Shown piece after piece: positions 13,766-19,414 of a stretch of DNA of 19,414 nucleotides (the stretch's first letter is position 1; each line of letters starts with the position of its first letter). The notes below the pieces were generated by a model that worked only from the letters and a program-made list of their open reading frames with translations, was not told where the DNA came from and did not search any database. This DNA is from Paracoccaceae bacterium. Its GTDB lineage: Bacteria; Pseudomonadota; Alphaproteobacteria; Rhodobacterales; Rhodobacteraceae. Location of the stretch: NCBI GenBank assembly GCA_007123625.1, contig SKKS01000075.1, positions 1 to 19,414 of the forward strand, read 5' to 3'. The position numbers were made by a program, and so were the translations under genes.

Positions 13766-14587
13766 ATGCCCCATTTCACCGCCCCCGACGGCGCCCGCCT
13801 GCATTACACCGACGAAGGCCACGGCGTGGCGCTTCTATGCCTGGCCGGGCTGACCCGTGACGGACGCGATTTCGACTATTTGGCGCCGCATCTGCCGCCC
13901 CTGCGCATGATCTGCATGGATTATCGCGGGCGCGGGCAATCCGAGTGGACCGGCCCCGACACCTATACTGTGCCCACCGAGGCCGCCGATGCGGTGGCGC
14001 TGCTTGATCACCTTGGCATCGAGCGCGCGGCGCTGCTGGGCACGTCGCGCGGGGGGATCATTGGCATGTATCTGGGCGCCACCGCGCCCGATCGGCTGCG
14101 CGGGGTGTGCCTGAATGATGTCGGCCCGGTGATCGAGGCTGCAGGGCTGGACCGGATCGTGCAGTATATCGGACGCACGCCCGCTGCGCGTACCCATGCC
14201 GCCGCCGCTGTGGCCATGCAGCACAGCATGGACGAATTCGCCAATGTGCCGTCCGAGCGCTGGTACGCCGAGGCGCAGCGCCGCTTCATCGCGACCGATC
14301 AGGGGCTTGAGCTGACCTATGACCCGGCCTTGCGCGATGCCTTCATGGCGGCCATGACCGGCGGCACGGGCGACCTGTGGCCGATGTTCGATGCCTGCGC
14401 AGCGCTGCCGCTGGCGCTGATCCGGGGTGCGAATTCCAGCCTGCTGTCAGCCGAAACCGCCGAGGCGATGTGCACGCGCCGCCCCGATATGGTGTACGCC
14501 GAGGTGCCCGACCGCGGCCATGTGCCATTCCTGGACGAGCCGCAGGCCGTGGGCGCGGTCCATGAATGGCTGGGAAACTGCCTGTGA
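13766..14587 (+). CDS. Alpha/beta-fold hydrolase, atypical acid position
   Basis: A 273-residue cytoplasmic alpha/beta hydrolase related to enol-lactonase/epoxide-hydrolase-type enzymes. The nucleophile elbow is GTSRGG (Ser94). The oxyanion region includes MDYRGRGQS (51-59), and the catalytic His is His252 in RGHVPFLDEP. The segment after strand 7, which in close families reads RG-x-x-S-D-LLS and supplies the catalytic Asp, reads RGANSSLLS (220-228) with Ser225 in the Asp place. The enzyme may use another acid or have altered activity. It starts 3 bases after the dehalogenase stop, and its own stop overlaps the dehydratase GTG, so the cluster appears translationally coupled. The substrate is unknown. 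Confidence 0.9.
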   Translation: MPHFTAPDGARLHYTDEGHGVALLCLAGLTRDGRDFDYLAPHLPPLRMICMDYRGRGQSEWTGPDTYTVPTEAADAVALLDHLGIERAALLGTSRGGIIGMYLGATAPDRLRGVCLNDVGPVIEAAGLDRIVQYIGRTPAARTHAAAAVAMQHSMDEFANVPSERWYAEAQRRFIATDQGLELTYDPALRDAFMAAMTGGTGDLWPMFDACAALPLALIRGANSSLLSAETAEAMCTRRPDMVYAEVPDRGHVPFLDEPQAVGAVHEWLGNCL

Positions 14588-15582
14588 GCGCCCTTGCCGA
14601 AGCCGGCATCACCCCTGATGCCGCCATGATCGCTGCCGCCGCGCGGCGGCTGGCGCCGGTGGTGCGGCGCACGCCGCTGCTGTCGTCACCGTTTCTGGAC
14701 GACATTGCCGGTCGGCGGGTTCTGGTCAAGGCAGAGTGCCTGCAACACACCGGCAGCTTCAAGTTCCGGGGCGGGTTCGCGGCGGTGTCGGCGTTGCCTG
14801 CGGATGCGCGCGCGCAAGGCGTGCTGGCGTGGTCTTCGGGCAATCATGCCCAGGGGGTGGCCCTCGCGGCGCGGATGCACGGCGTGCGGGCGGTGATCGT
14901 GATGCCACGGGATGCGCCGCGCACCAAGATCGACGCCACCCGCGCGCTGGGCGCCGAGCTGGTGTTGCACGACCGCGCAACCGAACCGCGCGAGGAGATC
15001 GGCGCGCGACTGATCGCGGAACAGGGCCTGACGCTGATCCGCCCCTTCGACGATCCGCAGGTGGTCGCCGGCCAGGCCAGCACCGGATTGGAACTGGCGC
15101 AGCAGGCCGAAGCCGAAGGGGTGGCTCGCGCCGATGTGCTGGTGCCTTGCGGCGGTGGCGGGCTGACGGCGGGGGTCGCGCTGGCGCTGGCCGACACTGC
15201 GCCGGGGCTGCGCGTCCGCCCGGTGGAGCCCGAGGGCTTTGACGACACCGTGCGCTCGCTGGCCACTGGTGCGCCGCAATCAAACACCGCCCGCACTGGC
15301 CTGTGTGATGCTATTCTGACGCCCGCGCCGGGTGCGCTGACCTTCCCTGTGCTGCAGCGCCTGTGCGGCCCCGGCCTTGTGGTGTCCGACCGCGACACGC
15401 TGCGCGCCATGGGGGCCGCGTTCGAGCGGCTGAAACTGGTGATCGAGCCGGGCGGCGCGGTGGCGTTGGCGGCGGCGCTGTTCCAGCCGCAAGTGCTGAC
15501 GGCCGATGCGGTGATCGTTATCGCGTCGGGCGGAAATGTGGACCGCGCAGTGTTTGCCCGTGCGCTGGCCTTGGAGGATTGA
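14584..15582 (+). CDS. PLP-dependent threonine/serine dehydratase family protein
   Basis: A 332-residue fold-type II PLP enzyme. Family members deaminate threonine or serine to 2-oxoacids; some racemise serine or act on hydroxyaspartate. The Schiff-base lysine is Lys60 in GSFKFRGG. SSGNHAQG (84-91), the phosphate-binding loop CGGGGL (189-194) and SGGN near the C-terminus (315-318) are all present. There is no C-terminal ACT domain, so it is the short, catabolic/unregulated type and not biosynthetic IlvA. I chose GTG 14584 (GTGA overlap with the hydrolase stop). ATG 14566 would add six residues inside the hydrolase gene. The next gene begins one base after its stop. Exact substrate cannot be read from the sequence. 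Confidence 0.9.
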   Translation: MSALAEAGITPDAAMIAAAARRLAPVVRRTPLLSSPFLDDIAGRRVLVKAECLQHTGSFKFRGGFAAVSALPADARAQGVLAWSSGNHAQGVALAARMHGVRAVIVMPRDAPRTKIDATRALGAELVLHDRATEPREEIGARLIAEQGLTLIRPFDDPQVVAGQASTGLELAQQAEAEGVARADVLVPCGGGGLTAGVALALADTAPGLRVRPVEPEGFDDTVRSLATGAPQSNTARTGLCDAILTPAPGALTFPVLQRLCGPGLVVSDRDTLRAMGAAFERLKLVIEPGGAVALAAALFQPQVLTADAVIVIASGGNVDRAVFARALALED

Positions 15583-15583
15583 C

Positions 15584-16378
15584 ATGCAGATGGCCGATCT
15601 GGGCGATCTTCGCCTGCATTACAGGATCGACGGGGCGGCAGGCGGCCCGCCGGTGGTGTTCTCGAACGGGTTGGGCATGGACCTGCGGCTGTGGGACGAT
15701 GTGATTGCGCGCCTGCCGCAATCGCTGCGCCTGATCCGTTATGACCGTCGGGGGCACGGGCTGTCGGACTGCCCGCCCGGCCCCTATGCCATGGGGCAAC
15801 TGGTGCGCGATACCGAACGGCTTCTGGATCACCTGCGGGTCCGGGACTGCGTGTTTGTTGGCCTGTCGCTGGGGGGCATGGTGGCGCAGGGGCTGGCGGT
15901 GAAAAGGCTGGACCTGATCCGTGCGCTGGTGCTGTCGAACACAGCCGCCAAGATCGGCACCGCTCAGATATGGCAGGACCGGACGCGGACGGTGGAAACG
16001 CAGGGGATCGAGGCGCTGGCCGATGCCGCGCTGGAGCGCTGGTTCTCGCCCCGCTTCCGCGCCACGCCCGATGTGACCGCGTGGCGCCACATGGTCACCC
16101 GGACCCCTGCGGTGGGTTACGCTGCGTGCAGCGCGGCGATTGGCGGGACGGATTTCTATACCACCACGGCGTCGCTGCGCCTGCCTGCGCTTGGCATCGG
16201 CGGCGATCATGACGGATCGACTCCGCCGGACCTCATGCGCGAGACGCTGGCCCTGATCCCCGGATCACGGTTCGAACTGATGCGCGGATGCGGGCATCTG
16301 CCCTGCGTCGAGGATCCGCAAGGCTATGCCGATCTGCTGACGGGTTTCCTGCGCGAAACGGGGCATCTGGTGGTGTGA
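15584..16378 (+). CDS. pcaD: 3-oxoadipate enol-lactonase (PcaD) family hydrolase
   Basis: A 264-residue alpha/beta hydrolase. PcaD hydrolyses 3-oxoadipate enol-lactone in the beta-ketoadipate route for aromatic compounds. The triad is Ser95 (GLSLGG), an Asp within GGDHDGSTPPDL (207-218), and His238 (GCGHLPCVEDP). The GSTPPDLMRETLALIPGSRFE stretch (211-231) is highly characteristic of PcaD. GGAGG lies 6 bases before ATG 15584. No other pca genes are in the window, so this copy may have been recruited to the four-gene cluster for another lactone or ester. It is followed by a hairpin in the gap to the converging sixA gene. I am confident of the family and less so of the exact substrate. Confidence 0.85.
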   Translation: MQMADLGDLRLHYRIDGAAGGPPVVFSNGLGMDLRLWDDVIARLPQSLRLIRYDRRGHGLSDCPPGPYAMGQLVRDTERLLDHLRVRDCVFVGLSLGGMVAQGLAVKRLDLIRALVLSNTAAKIGTAQIWQDRTRTVETQGIEALADAALERWFSPRFRATPDVTAWRHMVTRTPAVGYAACSAAIGGTDFYTTTASLRLPALGIGGDHDGSTPPDLMRETLALIPGSRFELMRGCGHLPCVEDPQGYADLLTGFLRETGHLVV

Positions 16379-16404
16379 TGCGCCGCGTCTGCGCCTTGCC
16401 TCTT

Positions 16405-16428
16405 GCCCGGTGCGCAATCGCGCCGGGC
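16405..16428. terminator. Candidate terminator hairpin between converging pcaD and sixA
   Basis: GCCCGGTGCG (16405-16414) pairs with CGCGCCGGGC (16419-16428), a 10-bp stem with one T-G wobble and a CAAT loop. It lies in the 102-base gap between two converging gene ends, as expected for a shared terminator. No T-run follows on either strand, so function is only likely. Confidence 0.45.
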
Positions 16429-16480
16429 GCGGGTTGGCGCGGCCTGCGGGTACCCTCTGGCCAGGCCCCGTGGACCCTGC

Positions 16481-16999
16481 TCAGACCGAGGCCACTGCTT
16501 CCAGATCGCGCGGCACCACGAAATCGATCACCTGTCCGGAATGCGGGTGCAGCTGCGCCCATTCGTCGGCGTCGAATTCCAGCACCACGGTGGCGCAGGT
16601 CGGATAGCGGGCGAATGCCGGATGCGCAGGCGGTCGCGTCGCCAGATCGGCGGCCAGCATGCCGATCCCCGGGTTGTGCCCGATCATCATGACCGCGCTT
16701 TCCCCGGCGGTCGCCAGCGCGCGCAGCATCGTGTGGGCCGAGGCAGCGTAAAGCGCGCTCAGAAAACGCACCGGCACCACGCCGGGCAGTTCGGGCGCCA
16801 GCAGCTCCCATGTCTCGCGCGTGCGCCTTGCGTCTGACACCAGCGCCAGCGCGGGCACATGGCCGTTCCCGGCCAGCCAGCGCCCGATCAGGGGCGCGGA
16901 CCGGCGCCCGCGCGGGTTCAGCACCCGCTGGTGGTCGGTGACAAGCGGGTCGTCCCAGTCGGACTTGGCGTGGCGGGTCAGGATCAGGCGCAGGGTCAC
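16481..16999 (-). CDS. sixA: SixA-like phosphohistidine phosphatase (histidine phosphatase superfamily)
   Basis: A 172-residue protein of the RHG/phosphoglycerate-mutase-like superfamily. E. coli SixA removes phosphate from histidine in phosphorelay or PTS proteins. The catalytic motif LTRHAKSDW contains Arg9 and His10. A second Arg lies in DARRTRETW (56-64), and the second catalytic His is His108 in IGHNPG. It is single-domain and the size of SixA, so sugar-phosphate mutase roles are unlikely. I chose GTG 16999 because it starts right at the RLILTRHAK core and overlaps the upstream Fe-S protein stop (GTGA). The frame-open ATG at 17068 would lie deep in that gene. Targets are unknown. The histidine kinase at 1920-3305 is not evidently linked. 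Confidence 0.88.
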   Translation of the reverse strand: MTLRLILTRHAKSDWDDPLVTDHQRVLNPRGRRSAPLIGRWLAGNGHVPALALVSDARRTRETWELLAPELPGVVPVRFLSALYAASAHTMLRALATAGESAVMMIGHNPGIGMLAADLATRPPAHPAFARYPTCATVVLEFDADEWAQLHPHSGQVIDFVVPRDLEAVASV

Positions 17000-17682
17000 G
17001 GGTGAAAATATCTCATATGATGGGCGGACTGCGCTGCCACTCTGCCATAGCTTTGCGACACGGGGCAAGCGCGACGCACCTTGCAGCCCGCGTTCAGGCA
17101 GTCCGCGCCGGCGGGGGTGTCAAGAAACCCGTGGCAAGCGCCCAGATCATAAGCACCCACACCATCCGCGTCGCGCGCCCCCAGCGCCCCGACGGGGCAG
17201 GCATGCAGGCAAGGCTTGTCCGCGCAGGTGTCGCAGGGCGGTGCTGCGGGCGGGTCAGGCAGGTCCACCTGCGCGCGCAACACCAGCGCCCCGCGATAGG
17301 ACACCATCAGCCCCGCCACGTCATGCACCAGCATTCCCACCGGCGACGACCACGCCCGCCCGGACCGCAGGGCCCAGGCCAGGAACGGCGCATAGGGCGG
17401 GCCACCGAAAGGAAAGCGCGCCTTGCCACCGAAACCGCAGGCCAGTCGCCCGATCACCCGGCGCGACCAGCGGTCCAACGGGTCGGGTGCGCCATCGGCG
17501 AATTCGGGCGCGGTGGTCACATGAGGCCAGAAACCGGGCTCGTGCGGACCCAGAAGGATCAGCGTGCCCATGCCGTCAGGCAGCCCGTCGCCGGGTTCGG
17601 GACGCAAGGTGCCCATGATTGCAAGGTTATGCTCTGCCGCCCGTTCGGCGACCGCGTCAAGCGTGAGCGTCACGTGGCGCAA
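16996..17682 (-). CDS. Two-cluster [4Fe-4S] ferredoxin-like protein, remotely QueG-like
   Basis: A 228-residue protein that I cannot name beyond its class. The N-terminal about 140 residues contain FGGPPYAPFLAWALRSGRAW (91-110) and a region ending SYRGALVLRAQ (128-138), recalling the N-terminal part of epoxyqueuosine reductase/reductive-dehalogenase-like proteins. The C-terminal third carries two clusters of cysteines: Cys150-x2-Cys153-x4-Cys158-x3-Cys162-Pro, and Cys183 with Cys195-x4-Cys200-x5-Cys206-Pro. These are ligands for two [4Fe-4S] centres. It is much shorter than QueG (about 350-380) and lacks its C-terminal HEAT-like part. There is no signal peptide or Tat motif. It overlaps the argB end by 26 bases and sixA by 4 bases (GTGA). 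Electron-transfer or reductase function is inferred. Confidence 0.82.
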   Translation of the reverse strand: MRHVTLTLDAVAERAAEHNLAIMGTLRPEPGDGLPDGMGTLILLGPHEPGFWPHVTTAPEFADGAPDPLDRWSRRVIGRLACGFGGKARFPFGGPPYAPFLAWALRSGRAWSSPVGMLVHDVAGLMVSYRGALVLRAQVDLPDPPAAPPCDTCADKPCLHACPVGALGARDADGVGAYDLGACHGFLDTPAGADCLNAGCKVRRACPVSQSYGRVAAQSAHHMRYFHP

Positions 17683-18556
17683 CCCGTGGTGGCATGGCCC
17701 GGATCAGGCTGCCCGCGCCATGCTCGGTGAACAGTTCCAGCAGGCACGCATTCGGCGCCCGCCCGTCCAGGATCACCACCGCACGCACACCGCCCTCGAT
17801 TGCCGCCAGTGCGGTTTCGGTCTTGGGGATCATGCCGCCTGCAATGATTCCGCGCGCGGTCAGGTCGCGGACCTCCTCGGGCGAAAGCTGGGTCATGACT
17901 TCGCCTGTGGCATCCTTGACCCCGGCCACGTCAGTCAGCAGCAACAGGCGATCCGCCCGCAGTGCCGCCGCGATGGCACCGGCGGCGGTGTCGCCGTTGA
18001 TGTTGTAGCTTTGACCGGCCGCGTCGGCGCCCAGCGGCGCGATCACCGGGATGAATCCGCCCGCGAACAGGTGCTGCAACACCTCTGCATCCACCACATC
18101 GGGGCGCCCGACGAAGCCCAGCTCCGGATCGTCCGGGGTGCAGGTGATAAGCCGCGCATCCTTGCCCGACAAGCCCACCGCGCGCCCGCCCTCGTCGTTG
18201 ATGGCCTGGACGATCCGCTTGTTGACCAGCCCTGACAGCACCATTTCCACCACATCCATGGTGGCCGCGTCGGTGACCCGCTTGCCGCGCACGAAGCTTG
18301 ATTCGATCCCCAACCGCCCCAGAAGGTCGTTGATCATCGGACCGCCGCCGTGGACGATCACCGGGTTCACGCCCACCTGCCGCATAAGCACCACATCGCG
18401 GGCGAAACCCGCCATTTCAGCGGCGTCGCCCATCGCATGGCCGCCGAACTTGATGACGACGATCGCGCCCGTGTAGCGCTGCAGATAGGGCAGGGCTTCG
18501 GACAGGGTGCGGGCGGTGGCGAACCAGTCTTTGTTCATGGCGGTCTGCTTCTTCAT
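17657..18556 (-). CDS. argB: Acetylglutamate kinase
   Basis: A 299-residue amino-acid kinase that phosphorylates N-acetyl-L-glutamate, the second step of arginine synthesis. Phosphate-binding loops are KFGG (36-39) and HGGG (69-72). LSGKDARLITC, NINGDTAAGAIAAAL and GGMIPKTETAL are hallmark ArgB segments. The N-terminal helix MNKDWFATARTLSEALPYLQ is the type found in arginine-inhibited enzymes, so feedback inhibition by arginine is likely. ATG 18556 gives a MKK..MNKDW start seen in roseobacter ArgB, and ATG 18538 is an alternative. The usual end GAGSLIRA is extended by about 12 residues, which causes the 26-base overlap with the Fe-S gene. yihA lies 63 bases upstream on the same strand. Confidence 0.97.
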   Translation of the reverse strand: MKKQTAMNKDWFATARTLSEALPYLQRYTGAIVVIKFGGHAMGDAAEMAGFARDVVLMRQVGVNPVIVHGGGPMINDLLGRLGIESSFVRGKRVTDAATMDVVEMVLSGLVNKRIVQAINDEGGRAVGLSGKDARLITCTPDDPELGFVGRPDVVDAEVLQHLFAGGFIPVIAPLGADAAGQSYNINGDTAAGAIAAALRADRLLLLTDVAGVKDATGEVMTQLSPEEVRDLTARGIIAGGMIPKTETALAAIEGGVRAVVILDGRAPNACLLELFTEHGAGSLIRAMPPRVAPRDAHA

Positions 18557-18619
18557 GATGGCGGTGTCCGGTCTGGGATGCCAAAGCGCCATAGCGCGAT
18601 TGGCCGCTGTGGAAAAGCC

Positions 18620-19270
18620 TCAGGCCAGCCCGGCGATGATCGCGCGCAGGGTGTCCAGCCCCTCGCGCTTCTCGGAAGAGGTGACAAGCAGTTCCGGAAA
18701 CGCCGCCGGGTGGCGGGTCAGCGCGCCGCGCACCTGCGCCAGTGTCTTGTCCTGCGCTGCCGCGCCGATCTTGTCGGCCTTGGTCATCACCACCTGAAAC
18801 GTGACCGCCGAGCGGTCCAGAAGGGCCATGATCTCGTGGTCCACCTCCTTGATCCCGTGGCGCATGTCCACCAGCACGAAGGCGCGTCGCAGGTTCACGC
18901 GCCCGGCCAGATAGGCGCGCAGCAACGCCTGCCATTGCGCGACCACCGGCACCGGCGCCTTGGCAAAGCCATAGCCGGGCAGGTCCACCATGTAATGGCT
19001 GTCGCCCAGGGTGAAGAAGTTGATTTCCTGCGTGCGTCCGGGCGTGTTCGAGGTCCGCGCCAGCGCCTTGCGCCCGGTCAGGGCATTGATGAGGCTGGAT
19101 TTGCCGACGTTCGAGCGCCCGGCGAAACACACCTCGGGGCGATCGCCGGGGGGCAGGCCGTCCATCGCCACCACGCCCTTGAGGAAGTCCACCTGGCCGG
19201 TGAACAGCTTGCGCCCGCGCTCGGCCGCCAGCGGTTCGGGTTCGGGTGTCAGGGGAAAGGGCAGGGTCAT
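18620..19270 (-). CDS. yihA: Ribosome biogenesis GTP-binding protein YihA/YsxC (EngB)
   Basis: A 216-residue TRAFAC GTPase required for late 50S subunit assembly. Motifs: G1 GRSNVGKSS (51-59), switch I/G2 TSNTPGRTQ (73-81), G3 DLPGYG (96-101), G4 TKAD (163-166), and a G5-like SSEK near the C-terminus. Length is standard, with a Pro-rich N-terminal lead of about 15 residues. I chose ATG 19270 because it overlaps the upstream acetyltransferase stop (ATGA) and places the core at the expected position. An in-frame ATG at 19354 would lie inside that gene. It forms a co-directional unit with argB downstream. Confidence 0.96.
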   Translation of the reverse strand: MTLPFPLTPEPEPLAAERGRKLFTGQVDFLKGVVAMDGLPPGDRPEVCFAGRSNVGKSSLINALTGRKALARTSNTPGRTQEINFFTLGDSHYMVDLPGYGFAKAPVPVVAQWQALLRAYLAGRVNLRRAFVLVDMRHGIKEVDHEIMALLDRSAVTFQVVMTKADKIGAAAQDKTLAQVRGALTRHPAAFPELLVTSSEKREGLDTLRAIIAGLA

Positions 19271-19414
19271 TGCGCGGTCCTCAATGCATCCAGGTCGCGG
19301 CCCCGGATCGCGTGCAGATTGCGGCCGATCCGGTCGGCCGACCAGTCCCACCATGCGATATCCACCAGGGCGGCGATGGTTTCGGGGTCGAACCGGCGCC
19401 GGACCTCGCGCGCG
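19267..19414 (-). CDS. C-terminal end of a hexapeptide (CatB/XAT-like) acetyltransferase, 5' end outside window
   Basis: Forty-eight residues from the window edge to a TGA at 19267-19269. The end contains RRRFDPETIAALVDIAWWDW and then SADRIGRNLHAIRG. The pattern RRF-(x)n-L-x-x-IAWWDW-(x)n-RI/L is the C-terminal helix of xenobiotic-acetyltransferase-type left-handed beta-helix proteins (CatB, Vat and related phosphonate-cluster acetyltransferases). The hexapeptide repeats would lie outside the window. The TGA overlaps the yihA ATG by 4 bases, so the two are probably coupled. Substrate and full length cannot be judged. Confidence 0.65.
   Translation of the reverse strand, partial: AREVRRRFDPETIAALVDIAWWDWSADRIGRNLHAIRGRDLDALRTAQ

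Overview
The window is high-G+C DNA densely packed with genes. Gene content and protein character point to an alphaproteobacterium, most likely of the Rhodobacteraceae/Roseobacter group. The ArgB N-terminus, the long RnpA, the alphaproteobacterial EttA and PNPase, and an FnrL-type operator all fit. This placement is inference from protein character, not from a marker gene. I see no insertion sequence, prophage, CRISPR array or replication origin.

Left block (1-5461, all minus strand). Reading right to left there is a three-gene unit: a TVP38/TMEM64 (DedA-like) membrane protein, a mercuric-reductase-like flavin disulfide oxidoreductase, and a membrane histidine kinase. The first two overlap by 4 bases and the kinase starts 24 bases after the second. 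A tRNA-Arg(ACG) gene with its own likely promoter follows, then the translation factor ettA, which runs off the left edge.

Plus-strand block (5776-9407). rpmH, rnpA and yidD (L34, RNase P protein, membrane-insertion factor) are followed by ttcA (tRNA 2-thiolation). A membrane-anchored degenerate-GGDEF/EAL protein, probably a c-di-GMP phosphodiesterase, comes next. The usual partner yidC is not next to yidD.

Minus-strand block (9710-12903). It holds pnp with a structured leader and a good terminator, a short DksA/TraR zinc-finger protein, and an SlyD-type FKBP isomerase. A near-palindromic FNR/FnrL operator lies 51 bases upstream of the DksA-like gene, so that gene is probably under oxygen control. 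No rpsO lies upstream of pnp.

Plus-strand catabolic cluster (13073-16378). Four tightly joined genes encode a type II haloacid dehalogenase, an alpha/beta hydrolase lacking the usual catalytic acid, a PLP-dependent threonine/serine dehydratase, and a PcaD-like enol-lactonase. The arrangement suggests one transcript and possibly one catabolic route, but the substrate is not evident.

Right block (16481-19414, minus strand). Reading right to left: the C-terminal end of a hexapeptide acetyltransferase, yihA (ribosome-assembly GTPase), argB (arginine synthesis), a small two-cluster Fe-S protein, and a SixA phosphohistidine phosphatase. Most junctions overlap by a few bases.

Nothing in the window is an obvious new system. 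The best leads are the FNR site before the DksA-like gene, the TVP38-reductase-kinase operon, the four-gene hydrolase/dehydratase cluster, and the Fe-S protein between argB and sixA.
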